Notes: a model not told the origin generated them from the letters alone. 33,072 nucleotides of DNA from Paenibacillus cisolokensis (GCF_018403665.1 NZ_BOVJ01000155.1:1-33072); one strand, 5' to 3'; positions 8,784-17,507 are shown, numbered from the stretch's first letter. Translations and numbers: made by a program.

Positions 8784-9428
8784 ATGGAATTTTATATCGA
8801 CACGGCGGATCTGGCGCAAATTAAAGAAGCGATGTCATGGGGCATTCTGGAGGGCGTGACGACCAACCCGTCGATCGTCGCCCGCGAGAAGCGCGGTTTC
8901 GAGGAATTGATCCGGGAGATCGCCCGGGAGACGCCGGGCAAAGTCTGGTGCGAAGTCATCGGCACGGACGCCGACACGATGGTGGAGGAAGCCCGCATGT
9001 TCCGGAATTGGGCGGATCGCGTCGTCGTCAAGCTGCCGATGGGCGCCGAAGGCGTCAAGGCGGCGAGCCGCCTGTCCAAGGAAGGAATCGAGACGAACAT
9101 GACGCTCGTCTACTCGGTCGGGCAGGCGGTGCTGGCGGCCAAAGCGGGCGTCCGGTATGTCAGTCCCTATCTTGGGCGGGTTGACGATGTGGCATGGTCC
9201 GGCGCGACGCTGATCGGCGGCATCGTCGAGACGTTCGCCCGTCTCGGCTTGCCGACGAAGGTGATCGCCGCCAGCGTCCGCGGGCCGCAGCAGGTGCTCG
9301 ATATGCTGAACCTCGGCGTGCACGCGGTGACGACGTCGTACTCGGTATGGGCGGCGATGATGAAGCACCCGATGACCGATATCGGACTGGAAGGCTTCTT
9401 GCGGGACTGGAAGGAAGCCGGTTTGTAA
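8784..9428 (+). CDS. Transaldolase / fructose-6-phosphate aldolase family protein
   Basis: A 214-residue class I aldolase of the small transaldolase (TalC/Fsa) family, a decameric TIM barrel in known members. The Schiff-base lysine is K83 in VVVKLPM, and the family start MEFYIDTADL and GVTTNPS are present. By alignment in mind with E. coli FsaA, the active-site Tyr131/Arg134 pair is kept as Y129/R132 (SPYLGR), which favours aldolase activity, whereas the FsaA Gln59 position is Glu (E57), as in true transaldolases. The activity is therefore uncertain: cleavage of a ketose phosphate to dihydroxyacetone and an aldose phosphate, or dihydroxyacetone transfer. A GAGGAGG lies six bases before the ATG. 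It sits between the transporter genes and an FGGY kinase, so it probably cleaves the phosphorylated transported sugar. Confidence 0.9.
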   Translation: MEFYIDTADLAQIKEAMSWGILEGVTTNPSIVAREKRGFEELIREIARETPGKVWCEVIGTDADTMVEEARMFRNWADRVVVKLPMGAEGVKAASRLSKEGIETNMTLVYSVGQAVLAAKAGVRYVSPYLGRVDDVAWSGATLIGGIVETFARLGLPTKVIAASVRGPQQVLDMLNLGVHAVTTSYSVWAAMMKHPMTDIGLEGFLRDWKEAGL

Positions 9429-9554
9429 CGAACCGGCGCAAGCGGAAGCGGCTGGCCGGTTCCGGCTGCAGGGGATCTGTCGTTCCCCCGGCCGGAGCCG
9501 GCCATTCGCGCTTTGACGGAATTACAGGACGAGGCTGACAAGGGAGGCTTGACG

Positions 9555-11081
9555 ATGTCACGCTACATCATGGCGCATGATTTGGGAACATCCGGCCACA
9601 AATGCTCGGTGTTTGACTTGAACGGACAAGCGGTAGCTACGGCGTCTCTGTCTTATCCGACGCATTATGGCGACCGCGGCGAGGCCGAGCAGCATCCCGA
9701 CGATTGGTGGGACGCGGTCGTACGGACGACGCGCGCCGTCCTGGAGCGCGTCGAGCCGTCCGCAATCGCCGCGGTCGGCTTCAGCGCCCATATGATGGGC
9801 GTCTGCCCGGTGGACCGGTCCGGCCGTCCGCTCGGACGGGCGATCATTCATGCGGACACCCGCAGCGCCGGGTTGGAGTCCGAGGCGTTCGCCCGGATGG
9901 ACGAGGACCGTTTCTACGAGCGGACCGGCAACCGGATCGACAGCCATTACCCGCTGCTCAAGCTGATGTGGCTGAAACGGAACCGCCCCGATACGTATCG
10001 CGCGGCGGCGTATTTCCTGCAGCCCAAAGACTATTTGGTCTTTCGCATGTCCGGAACGCTCGGCATCACCGATTTCTCCGACGCTTCGCTGTCGGGTATG
10101 TTCGCCATCGGCAGCTGCCGCTGGGACGACGACATTTTGTCGGCTTTCGCTATCGACCGGGCGAAGCTGCCCGATATCGTCTCGTCGGCGACAGTGGCGG
10201 GAGGTGTGACGGCGGAAGCGGCGGCGGCGACCGGGCTGGCCGCCGGGACGCCGGTCGTGCTCGGCGGCGGCGACGGCTCTTGCGCCGCGCTCGGCGCCGG
10301 CGCGATCGCGCCGGGGGACGCTTATGTCTATCTGGGGACGACGGCCTGGGTGTCGCGGGCTTCCGCCTCGCCGATCGCGGACAAGGAGAAGCGGATCTTC
10401 ACGATGTGCGGCCCGGAGGCGGGATTGTACTATGCACTCGGGACGATGCAGACGGCCGGCGCCGCCCATCAGTGGGCAATGCGCGAGCTCGGCTCGCGCG
10501 AGGCGCTGCTGGCGGAACGGGACGGCCAATCGCCTTACGGACTGATCGAGGATGAAATCGCCCGGATTCCCTGGGGTTCGGACGGCCTCCTGTTCCACCC
10601 GTACTTGCTGGGCGAGCGGTCCCCGATATGGGACGAGGAGGCGCGCGGTCTGTTTTTCGGGCTGGACGCCCGTCATACCCGTTTCCATATGCTGCGCGCC
10701 GTTATGGAGGGCGTCGGCTATGCGCTCCGGTCGATCGCCGAGCCGCTGCAGGGGCGGGAGCCCGCCGCTTGCTATACGGTTATCGGCGGCGGCATGAAAA
10801 GTCCGGCCTGGCGCGCGATTATCGCCTCCGCCCTGGACGCGCCGATCCGCGTGCCGGCGCAGACGGAGGAGGCGACGTCCCTCGGAGCGGCGATGTCGGC
10901 CGGCGTGGCGGCCGGCATCTATTCCGGCTATGCCGATGCGCGGCGCCGGTTCGCCGGGGAGGTCCGCGAGATCGTGCCGCAGGCCGACCGCGAGCGGGTG
11001 CTCGCGGGATACAGTCTATTCCGCGAGCTGTACGCCAGGCTGCGCGATTTGTATCCGCGGCTGCGGACGCTGCGCGCATAA
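9555..11081 (+). CDS. FGGY-family sugar kinase, xylulokinase-like
   Basis: A 508-residue carbohydrate kinase with the two FGGY actin-like domains. The N-terminal phosphate loop reads AHDLGTSGHKCSVFD and the catalytic base is D240 in LGGGDGSCAALGAG; the C-terminal domain shows VIGGGMKSPAW and ATSLGAAMSAGVA. Overall it resembles xylulokinases more than glycerol or ribulo-kinases, but the substrate cannot be fixed. The start at 9555 follows AGGGAGG by eight bases; the frame upstream to 9513 adds 14 residues before the family N-terminus. The gap of 126 bases after the aldolase contains GC-rich inverted repeats but no T run. It probably phosphorylates the ketose brought in by the CUT2 system, giving the substrate of the aldolase. 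Confidence 0.9.
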   Translation: MSRYIMAHDLGTSGHKCSVFDLNGQAVATASLSYPTHYGDRGEAEQHPDDWWDAVVRTTRAVLERVEPSAIAAVGFSAHMMGVCPVDRSGRPLGRAIIHADTRSAGLESEAFARMDEDRFYERTGNRIDSHYPLLKLMWLKRNRPDTYRAAAYFLQPKDYLVFRMSGTLGITDFSDASLSGMFAIGSCRWDDDILSAFAIDRAKLPDIVSSATVAGGVTAEAAAATGLAAGTPVVLGGGDGSCAALGAGAIAPGDAYVYLGTTAWVSRASASPIADKEKRIFTMCGPEAGLYYALGTMQTAGAAHQWAMRELGSREALLAERDGQSPYGLIEDEIARIPWGSDGLLFHPYLLGERSPIWDEEARGLFFGLDARHTRFHMLRAVMEGVGYALRSIAEPLQGREPAACYTVIGGGMKSPAWRAIIASALDAPIRVPAQTEEATSLGAAMSAGVAAGIYSGYADARRRFAGEVREIVPQADRERVLAGYSLFRELYARLRDLYPRLRTLRA

Positions 11082-11339
11082 TGCGCGGCCGGCTCTGGGC
11101 CGCGAACGGGATGCAGCCGGCCGTAAACGGGGGCCGCAGCCGGGTCGTGGCCGGGCCGCAGACGACCGCGAACGGGTCGGAGCCGGCCACAGACAAGGCC
11201 ACAAAATGGTCACAGACCGGCCGTAGCAGGGTCGCAACGTGCCGCCAACGGCCACAGCCGAACCGCAAACGGGCCGCAGCCGGGCCGCAAACGGGGGCCG
11301 CAGCCGGGCCGCCAACAGCCGCAGACGAGGCCGCAGCCG
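11082..11339. repeat. GC-rich degenerate repeat region
   Basis: This non-coding stretch is built from short degenerate direct repeats related to GGGGGCCGCAGCCGGG and CCGCAAACGGG, for example near 11125, 11268 and 11287. It is open in several frames on both strands only because stop codons are rare in such GC-rich DNA. I see no ribosome binding site or recognisable product. It separates the sugar kinase from the next transcription unit. Confidence 0.6.
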
Positions 11340-11373
11340 GGCCGCGCCGCGCCTTCGGGCGTCCGGCGCGGCC
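11340..11373. other. Large GC hairpin with TTCG tetraloop
   Basis: GGCCGCGCCG (11340-11349) plus CGCC pairs with GGCG and CGGCGCGGCC (11364-11373) around a TTCG tetraloop, interrupted only by a two-base TC bulge. It gives 14 base pairs, nearly all G-C. No T run follows on either strand, so it is not a classical intrinsic terminator, but its position after the kinase gene suggests a 3'-end or transcript-blocking structure. Confidence 0.55.
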
Positions 11374-11467
11374 TGTCTGCGTTGCGCCGTACGGACGCCG
11401 CCATGCGCACGCCGCCGGGCCTGGCGGTCCGCTTCCCCCTTTTTTCCGCAGGCGCCGGCTTCCCCTT

Positions 11468-11496
11468 TTGTCCAAGACGGGTCCATGCGTTATACT
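11468..11496 (+). promoter_or_regulatory. Sigma-A promoter of the FetAB-type operon
   Basis: TTGTCC (11468-11473) and TATACT (11491-11496) have an ideal 17-base spacer. The hexamers lie 47 bases before the ATPase start, just beyond the repeat region. This supports a new transcription unit and a short ATPase without the low-complexity N-terminal extension. Confidence 0.75.
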
Positions 11497-11542
11497 AAAT
11501 GAGCAACCATTCACCGGCAAGAAGCGGAGGAATGAAACGCTC

Positions 11543-12187
11543 GTGTTCAGACTGAAGGAAATAAGGGCGGCAGGCGTACTGGCTGTCGACGAGCTGGCGA
11601 TTCCCGAAGGCCGAGTCGTCTGCATGACAGGAGAGAGCGGCAGCGGCAAAACGACGCTGCTGAAGCTGCTCAACGGCATGATGCCTTACGACTCGGGGGA
11701 AATCTATGTAAGAGGCGAGCCGTTGTCCGCCGTAGATCTCGTGGCGCTGCGCCGGCGCGTCATTATGTCGCCGCAAAACGCGGTCCTGTTCGGCTCCACC
11801 GTGCGCGACAATTTGCAGGCCGGGCTCGGCTTTTCCGGCCGGCCGCCGGCATCGGCGGAGGCGCTGCGCGAAGCGCTGGAGACGGTCTGCCTGCGCAAGG
11901 AGCCGGACGACAGGACGGATACGCTGTCCGGGGGCGAGAAGCAGCGGCTGGCGCTGGCGCGCGTGCTGCTGATGGAGCCGGAAGTGTGGCTTATGGACGA
12001 GCCGACGTCGGCGCTCGACGAACGGACCTCGCTGGAAGTGATGGCCCGGCTTGTGCGGCGAATGAAGGCCGGCGGCCGGACGATCGTCATGGTTACCCAT
12101 TCGCCGTCCGTCGTCCGCTCGTTTGCCGAATTTCTCATCGAAGTTCGGGCCGGACGGGTCGTCCGGGCGGAAGAGGTGAAATCGTGA
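11543..12187 (+). CDS. fetA: FetA-like ABC transporter ATP-binding protein
   Basis: A 214-residue single ABC ATPase of the YbbL/FetA group. It has Walker A GESGSGKTT, the Q-loop region MSPQNAVLFG, signature LSGGEKQR and Walker B VWLMDEPTSALD. The GTG start at 11543 follows GGAGG with 12 bases between, slightly long, and gives the normal family N-terminus. The same frame is open upstream to an ATG at 11081, but that would add about 154 low-complexity residues. The permease start (GTG) overlaps its stop, so the two are coupled. E. coli FetAB is reported to export iron; the substrate here is not proven. Confidence 0.85.
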   Translation: MFRLKEIRAAGVLAVDELAIPEGRVVCMTGESGSGKTTLLKLLNGMMPYDSGEIYVRGEPLSAVDLVALRRRVIMSPQNAVLFGSTVRDNLQAGLGFSGRPPASAEALREALETVCLRKEPDDRTDTLSGGEKQRLALARVLLMEPEVWLMDEPTSALDERTSLEVMARLVRRMKAGGRTIVMVTHSPSVVRSFAEFLIEVRAGRVVRAEEVKS

Positions 12188-12981
12188 ACGGACCGATCGA
12201 CCTCGAATGGTACCGGCTTGCGGCCGCTTATTTGTTCGTGCTGCTGCCGCTTGCGATCGTCAAGTGGAAAGGCATCAACCGCGAGCGGGACATTGCCGTC
12301 GCCGCTTTCCGCATGACGGTGCAGCTCATTCTGGTCGGCTACCTGCTGCAATATGTGTTCGTCAACGCCCATCCGCTCTATACGATCGTTCTGGTCGGCA
12401 TCATGGTCGCCTTCTCGATCCGCACGGTGCTGAATCGGGCGAAGCGCAAGGCCGGCCCCCGGCTGCGGCGATGGATCGCGCTGTCGATGATGACGGGCAT
12501 CCTGTTCAGCATCGCCTATTTTATCCTCGTCATCATCGGGCTTGAGCCGTGGTATGAGCCGCGCTACGTCATTCCGATCGCCGGGATGATCGTCGGCAAT
12601 TCGATGACCGGGATCGCGCTCGGCGTCAATACGCTGATGGAAGGCATGGAAAGCCGCAGGGCGCACATCGAGGCGGCGCTTATGCTCGGGGCCACGCCGA
12701 AGCAGGCGTGCCGGGACATCGCCAATCAGGCGTTCGACGATGCGATGCTGCCGACGATTCATTCGATGCTCGGAATGGGCATCGTGTTTCTTCCCGGCAT
12801 GATGACCGGCCAGATTTTGGGCGGCGCTTCGCCGCTTGTCGCAATCGAGTACCAAATTGCGGTCATGCTCAGCATGCTCGGCAGCGTGGCGCTGTCCGCG
12901 CTGATGTTCGCCCAGTTCGGCTACCGCTTCTATTTCAATTCGCGGCAGCAGCTCGAAAGCGGCGAATCCCCAGTTCAATGA
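12184..12981 (+). CDS. fetB: FetB-like ABC transporter permease (UPF0014)
   Basis: A 265-residue membrane protein of the UPF0014/FetB family. Seven or so hydrophobic helices are visible, and the family core EGMESRRAHIEAALMLGAT followed by MLGMGIVFLPGMMTGQILGG is clear near residues 155-220. The start is a GTG that overlaps the ATPase stop, with GAAGAGGTG upstream. It forms the membrane half of the transporter with the preceding ATPase; known FetB is linked to iron efflux and oxidative stress resistance. The following nitroreductase begins 20 bases later and may belong to the same unit. Confidence 0.88.
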   Translation: MNGPIDLEWYRLAAAYLFVLLPLAIVKWKGINRERDIAVAAFRMTVQLILVGYLLQYVFVNAHPLYTIVLVGIMVAFSIRTVLNRAKRKAGPRLRRWIALSMMTGILFSIAYFILVIIGLEPWYEPRYVIPIAGMIVGNSMTGIALGVNTLMEGMESRRAHIEAALMLGATPKQACRDIANQAFDDAMLPTIHSMLGMGIVFLPGMMTGQILGGASPLVAIEYQIAVMLSMLGSVALSALMFAQFGYRFYFNSRQQLESGESPVQ

Positions 12982-13001
12982 AGGAAAGGCGGAATGAATC
13001 C

Positions 13002-13744
13002 ATGGCAACGGCCAACGAAACGATCGAACGGCTGCTTCGGCACCGCTCCGTCCGCCGTTTTACGGACGAGCCGGTCGGCCGGGAGCGGCTTGAGCTGATC
13101 ATCCGCAGCGCGCAGATGGCGTCCACTTCAAGCAACATGCAGGCTTACAGCGTCATTGCCGTGGACGATCCCGACAAACGGCGCCAAATCGCCGAATGGG
13201 CCGGCGGGCAGCGGCATGTCGAGCAGGCGCCCGTATTTCTTGTCTGGTGCGCCGACCTGTACCGCTTCGGCGAAGCGGTGCGCATGCACGGCGGATCGTT
13301 CGAACCGACGCTCGAATATTTTATCGTCAGCACGGTCGACGCCGCGCTTGCCGCCCAGAACGCCGCGGTTGCCGCCGAATCGCTCGGTCTCGGCATCGTC
13401 TATATCGGTGGCATCCGCAACCGGCTGTCCGACGTGGCGGAGCTGCTGCAGGTCCCGCCGCTCGTCTATCCGGTTTCGGCATGTGCATCGGCGTTCCCGC
13501 GGACGACCCCGACATCCGTCCCCGCCTTCCGCTTGAGGCGGTGCTGCACCGGGAGGCTTACGACGCCGCGGGGCAGGAAGCGTATATTCGCCGGTATGAC
13601 GAGACGTACAGGCAGTATGCGGCCGGGAGGAAGGGCGGCACGAAGCAAACGACCTGGTCGCGGGACATGGAGGCGCGTACGCGCTATCCGTCCAGACGTC
13701 ATGGCGAAGTGCTGCGCCGGCAAGGGTTCCGGTTCGAGGAGTAG
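13002..13744 (+). CDS. NfsA-type NADPH nitroreductase, frame broken by one base
   Basis: An oxygen-insensitive nitroreductase/flavin reductase of the NfsA/NfrA class (FMN, NADPH), about 247 residues if repaired. The first frame covers HRSVRRFTDEPV, the FMN-binding segment MASTSSNMQAYSVI and YIGGIRN; it ends in unrelated sequence after LVYPV. The expected continuation FGMCIGVPADDPDIRPRLPL is found one frame over. Adding one T to the TTT at 13474-13476 joins them without any gap. The start at 13002 follows AAGGCGG; an ATG at 12978 that overlaps the permease stop lacks such a site. Either a real one-base deletion or, more likely given four similar cases nearby, an undercalled homopolymer. Confidence 0.85.
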
Positions 13745-13770
13745 CATTTGACAAGGAGAGTTGAAGCATC

Positions 13771-14292
13771 ATGGTATCGCTCGGTTTGATCGGAACGATT
13801 GTCGGGATCAATGTCGCATATGTGTCGATTTACACGCTCAGGCTCATTTTGACGATCAAAGGTCGGAAAGCGGCGGCCGCGCTCATGTCGGTCATCGAAG
13901 TGTTCATTTATTTGACCGGTTTGAATCTGGTTCTGCAAAATCTCGACAATCCGGTCAACATGATCGCGTATTGCATCGGTTTCGGGCTGGGCGTCTATTT
14001 GGGCAGCGTCATTGAAGAATATTTGGCGCTCGGCTATACGGTGGTGCAGGTCATCGTCGATTCGCTGCAGATGGAGCTGCCGAACGAGCTGCGCAAGCTC
14101 GGCTACGGCGTCACGTCCTGGGAAGCGCGGGGAAGGGACGGCGGCCGGCTCGTCATGCAGGTGCTGGTGAAGCGAAGCAACGAGCGGCGGATGATGGAGA
14201 CGATCAACCGCATTTCGCCCAGGGCATTCGTCATCTCGCATGAGCCGAAGCATTTCAAGGGCGGGTTCTGGGTCAAGCTGACGAACCGGTAG
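13771..14292 (+). CDS. DUF2179 / UPF0316 membrane protein
   Basis: A 173-residue protein with two to three N-terminal transmembrane helices (about 1-75) followed by a soluble DUF2179 domain. The segment IGFGLGVYLGSVIEEYLALGY joins the two parts and the C-terminus FVISHEPKHFKGGFW is typical of the UPF0316 family. Length matches the family. The domain resembles the cytosolic part of YitT-type proteins, but no function is established. AAGGAGA lies nine bases before the ATG. It stands alone between the nitroreductase and a new promoter. Confidence 0.88.
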   Translation: MVSLGLIGTIVGINVAYVSIYTLRLILTIKGRKAAAALMSVIEVFIYLTGLNLVLQNLDNPVNMIAYCIGFGLGVYLGSVIEEYLALGYTVVQVIVDSLQMELPNELRKLGYGVTSWEARGRDGGRLVMQVLVKRSNERRMMETINRISPRAFVISHEPKHFKGGFWVKLTNR

Positions 14293-14317
14293 ATGTGGAG
14301 TTTCCGGGATTAAACAA

Positions 14318-14346
14318 TTGACGGTAAAGCGCGGTACATTTAATAT
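14318..14346 (+). promoter_or_regulatory. Sigma-A promoter of the TrpXYZ-like operon
   Basis: TTGACG (14318-14323) and TAATAT (14341-14346) have an exact 17-base spacer. The transcript would carry a leader of about 155 bases, containing a small CGTTG/CAACG hairpin (14391-14405) and an imperfect TTTCCCGGAAA dyad. I found no T-box sequence and no riboswitch class I can name. Confidence 0.85.
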
Positions 14347-14506
14347 AGGTAAATAATAGAGTTATATAAAGGGGATTTCGCGCCAAAAAACGTTGTGCGT
14401 CAACGCGTTATGGCTTTTATCCGTTAAAGCGGAAAGGTTGCGCAAATGCATATTTGACGTGTCGGAATTTCCCGGAAACGCCAAATTCGAGAGAGGGGAT
14501 ATCAGG

Positions 14507-15569
14507 TTGAAAAAGAAGCTTTGGTTGTCATTGGCGCTTGCCGCCACGATGGTCGTCGGCGCGGCTTGCGGCGCAACCGGGGACAAGGCTGGAGAAGGCG
14601 GTTCATCCAGCGGAGGCAGCGGCGGAGCCGAAGGAACCGGTGCCGGTCAGGAGCAGAAGACGTATACGATCTCCATTTCGCAATATTTGAGCCATCCGTC
14701 GCTCGACGCGACCCGCGACGGCTTTCTGGCTGCACTGAAAGACGGCGGCTTCGTCGAAGGGGAAAACCTCAAGATCGATGAAAACAACGCGCAGGACGAT
14801 TCGACCAACAACCTGTCGATCGCGCAAAAAATTGCCGGCAGCAAGAGCGATCTCGTGCTGGCGATCGCGACGCCTTCCGCTCAAGCCGTCGTACAGAAGG
14901 TCAAAGACCGTCCGGTGCTGTTCGCCGCGGTGACCGACCCTGTCGATGCCAAAATTATCGGTTCGATGGACAAGCCGGGCGGCAACGTTACCGGCGCTGC
15001 GGATACCAATCCCGAGGCCACGGTCCGGCTGATGGATTTTGTCGCGGAACATTTTCCGAACGTGAAAAAATCGGCATTATTATCAACAAGGGCGAACCGA
15101 ACGCGGTCGTCATGTCGAAAAACGCGAAGGAAGCGCTGGCCAAGCACGGTATCGAGCTGGTGGAGGCCGCCATTACCAATTCGTCCGAAGTGAAGCAGGC
15201 CGCCGAATCGCTTGTCGGCCGGGTGGACGCTTTCTTCATCACGCTGGACAACCGTGTCGTCAGCGCCGTCGATTCGATTATCCAGGTTGCCAACGCGAAC
15301 GATATTCCGTTCTTCTCCAGCGACCGCGATACGGTCGAGAAAGGGGCTTTCGCCACGGTCGGCTTCAAATATTACGACCATGGCTACCAAGTCGGCGAGA
15401 TGGCCGTCGATATTTTGAAAACGGCGCGAATCCGGGCGACATGAAAGTTACCGTGCCGGAAAAGCTTGACCTGATTCTGAACCTGAAAGCGGCGCAGGAG
15501 CAAGGTATCGAAGTGACTGACGAAATGAAAGCCGGCGTGCAGGATCAGCAAAACAACATCATCGAGTAA
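14507..15569 (+). CDS. TrpX-like ABC transporter binding lipoprotein, frame broken twice
   Basis: A solute-binding protein of the ABC_sub_bind family (PF04392 type), 354 residues if repaired; relatives include the streptococcal TrpX. The TTG start follows AGGGG by eight bases. A lipoprotein signal ends in VGAAC, then a Gly/Ser-rich linker, then ISISQYLSHPSLDATRDGF and VTDPVDAKII. Frame 1 derails after FPNVKK, frame 2 (MSKNAKEALAKHGIELVEAA to MAVDILK) derails after AVDILK, and frame 3 completes NGANPGDMKVTVPEKLDLIL to the TAA at 15567. Adding one A to the run at 15065-15070 and one A at 15418-15421 gives a continuous family member. Two deletions in homopolymers in one otherwise conserved gene suggest sequence error. 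Confidence 0.86.
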
Positions 15570-15579
15570 ACGGCAACAG

Positions 15580-15613
15580 AAGGGGTGGGCGGATACTCAC
15601 GTCCCCCCTTTTT
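15580..15613 (+). terminator. Internal terminator/attenuator after the binding protein
   Basis: The arm 15580-15591 (AAGGGGTGGGCG) pairs with 15600-15610 (CGTCCCCCCTT) around GATACTCA, with one bulged T and one G-U pair. A run of five T residues (15609-15613) follows. It would let part of the transcripts end after the binding protein gene, giving more binding protein than permease. Confidence 0.75.
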
Positions 15614-15639
15614 CTCGGTTCTGAAGGAGTGATGGTTTC

Positions 15640-16550
15640 GTGGTTCAAATTACCGGAGCGCTTGAGCTCGGGCTGCTGTATGCGTTAATGGCGCTCGGGG
15701 TTTATATAACGTTCCGCATTCTCGATTTTCCCGATTTGACGGTCGACGGCAGCTTCACGACGGGAGGGGCTATCGCCGCCGTCCTGATTACGAAGGACGT
15801 CTCGCCCTGGCTGGCGACGATCGCCGCGTTCGCCGGCGGCATGCTGGCGGGCGCCTGTACCGGACTGCTGCATACGAAAGGCAAGATCAACGGGCTTTTG
15901 TCCGGCATTCTAATGATGATCGCCCTTTATTCGATCAACACGCGCATCATGGGCGTGCCCAACATTTCGCTGATCGGCGTGGATACCGTGTTTTCCGGCA
16001 TCTCCGTGCTCGTCATGATGCCTATCGTCGTCGTGCTGATCAAGCTGCTGCTGGACGGCTTTTTGCATACCGACTTGGGTCTTGCGCTGCGTGCGACCGG
16101 AGACAACGAGCGGATGATCCGCAGTCTCGGCGCCAATACCGATACGACGAAAATTATCGGCGTTTCGCTGTCCAACGGTCTCGTCGCGCTTTCCGGCGCG
16201 CTCATCGTCCAGCAGTCGGGCTTTGCGGATATTTCGATGGGGATCGGCATGATCGTGATCGGACTCGCTTCGGTCATTATCGGAGAGGCGATCACCGGAG
16301 CCCGCAAAGTGTTTTGGGTGACGCTTGCCGTCGTGATCGGTTCGATCGTTTACCGGCTCGTCGTCGCGCTGGCGCTGCGGGTCGAATGGCTGGAAGCGTA
16401 TGACGTGAAGCTGATTACCGCCGTCATCGTTATTTTCGCGCTTGTATTCCCGTCGATGCAGCGTTCGGTCAGCCAGAAAAGACGGCACGCAAACGTTCGG
16501 CCCAGCTGCTGGGCGCGGGCGGGCAGCCGGATGCGGGAGGGGAACGCTGA
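15640..16550 (+). CDS. TrpY-like ABC transporter permease, frame broken near the end
   Basis: An integral membrane permease (BPD_transp_2 type) of the uncharacterised TrpXYZ-like family, 303 residues if repaired. The GTG start follows GAAGGAG; eight or nine helices are visible. The segment DFPDLTVDGSFTTGGA near residue 31 and ALRATGDNERMIRSLGAN near 150 are family landmarks. As written the frame runs on into the ATPase gene and produces nonsense after SVSQKR. One extra A in the run 16477-16480 restores the tail KTARKRSAQLLGAGGQ and a TGA at 16548-16550 that overlaps the ATPase ATG by one base (TGATG), the expected operon junction. I therefore place the end at 16550. Confidence 0.84.
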
Positions 16551-17344
16551 TGCTGGAAATTTCGAACGTATCGAAGCTGTTCAATCCCGGAACGGTCGAC
16601 GAGAAGATCGCCCTGGCCGGTATCCGCCTTCATCTGAATCCGGGCGATTTCGTCACCATTGTCGGCAGCAACGGAGCGGGCAAATCGACGCTGATGAATA
16701 TGATTTCGGGCGTGCTGAAGCCGGATACGGGGGAAATCCGGATCGACGGGCGGAACATTACGGCGCTTCCGGAGTTCAAGCGGAGCAGCTGGATCGGCCG
16801 CGTCTTTCAGGACCCGATGGCCGGAACGGCGCCGCATATGACGATCGAGGAAAACCTGGCGATGGCTTACCGGCGCGGACAGAGCCGCGGTTTGCGCTTC
16901 GGCGTCAACCGGAAGAAGCGCGAGATGTTCCGCGATCAGCTTAGCCGTCTCGGCATCGGTCTCGAGAATCGTCTCGGCGCCAAGGTCGGCCTGTTGTCCG
17001 GCGGCGAGCGTCAGGCGCTCAGCCTGCTCATGGCGACGTTCACGAAGCCGCAAATTTTGCTTCTGGACGAGCATACGGCGGCGCTCGACCCGAACCGGGC
17101 CGAGCTGATTACGGCGCTTACCGACTCGATCGTCCGCGAAATGAAGCTGACGACGCTGATGGTGACGCACAACATGGAGCAGGCAATCCGTCTCGGCAAC
17201 CGTCTCATTATGATGGACAAAGGCCGCATTATTCTCGATATCGAAGAAGAACAGAAGAAGCATCTGACCGTCGAGCGGCTGCTTGGCGAATTCGAACGGA
17301 TCAGCGGCAGGAAGCTGGCGGACGACCGGGTCGTGCTGGGCTGA
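16550..17344 (+). CDS. TrpZ-like ABC transporter ATP-binding protein
   Basis: A 264-residue ABC ATPase that pairs with the preceding permease and binding protein. It shows Walker A GSNGAGKST, the Q-loop region GRVFQDPMAGTAP, signature LSGGERQAL and ILLLDEHTAALDP, where His after the Walker B Glu is usual in this family. The start at 16550 follows GGGAGGGG and overlaps the repaired permease stop. Relatives import tryptophan or tyrosine in streptococci; other members are annotated only as uncharacterised, so the substrate is unknown. A hairpin terminator follows 20 bases after the stop. Confidence 0.92.
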   Translation: MLEISNVSKLFNPGTVDEKIALAGIRLHLNPGDFVTIVGSNGAGKSTLMNMISGVLKPDTGEIRIDGRNITALPEFKRSSWIGRVFQDPMAGTAPHMTIEENLAMAYRRGQSRGLRFGVNRKKREMFRDQLSRLGIGLENRLGAKVGLLSGGERQALSLLMATFTKPQILLLDEHTAALDPNRAELITALTDSIVREMKLTTLMVTHNMEQAIRLGNRLIMMDKGRIILDIEEEQKKHLTVERLLGEFERISGRKLADDRVVLG

Positions 17345-17363
17345 CGCCGGCAATAGAGGTTAT

Positions 17364-17400
17364 ACGGCTTCGCCGGTTTGCGGCGAAGCCGTTTGTCGTA
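17364..17400 (+). terminator. Terminator-like hairpin after the TrpXYZ-like operon
   Basis: ACGGCTTCGCC (17364-17374) pairs perfectly with GGCGAAGCCGT (17382-17392) around GGTTTGC. The tail TTTGTCGTATTT is only moderately T-rich. It separates this operon from the strong promoter at 17437. Confidence 0.7.
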
Positions 17401-17436
17401 TTTGCGCATCCTAGAAATTTCCATTCGCTCTCTCGC

Positions 17437-17465
17437 TTGACAGATTCGACGGTCCAAGGTAAGAT
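17437..17465 (+). promoter_or_regulatory. Sigma-A promoter of the LacI-led catabolic operon
   Basis: TTGACA (17437-17442) and TAAGAT (17460-17465) have an exact 17-base spacer, a near-consensus promoter. The predicted start near 17472 is about 22 bases before the first operator copy. Transcription would produce a leader of about 480 bases before the repressor gene. Confidence 0.8.
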
Positions 17466-17493
17466 CAAGACATAAATAGTTCGTTGCGAAAAA

Positions 17494-17507
17494 TGGGAAC
17501 GTTCCCA
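17494..17507. promoter_or_regulatory. Operator copy 1, TGGGAACGTTCCCA
   Basis: A perfect 14-base palindrome with the central AACGTT typical of LacI-family operators. It lies just downstream of the predicted transcription start, where a bound repressor would block elongation or promoter clearance. The flanks GCGAAAA and AAAATTCG are shared with copy 3. Confidence 0.75.

Noticed and set aside
11081..11542. In-frame ATG at 11081 that would extend the FetA-like ATPase by about 154 residues
   Set aside because: The extension is low-complexity translation of the GC repeat, no ribosome binding site precedes it, a good promoter lies inside it (11468-11496), and the GTG at 11543 gives the normal family N-terminus.
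14347..14506. T-box or other amino-acid riboswitch in the TrpXYZ-like leader
   Set aside because: No T-box sequence, no antiterminator/terminator pair and no T run before the start codon; only a five-pair hairpin is visible.
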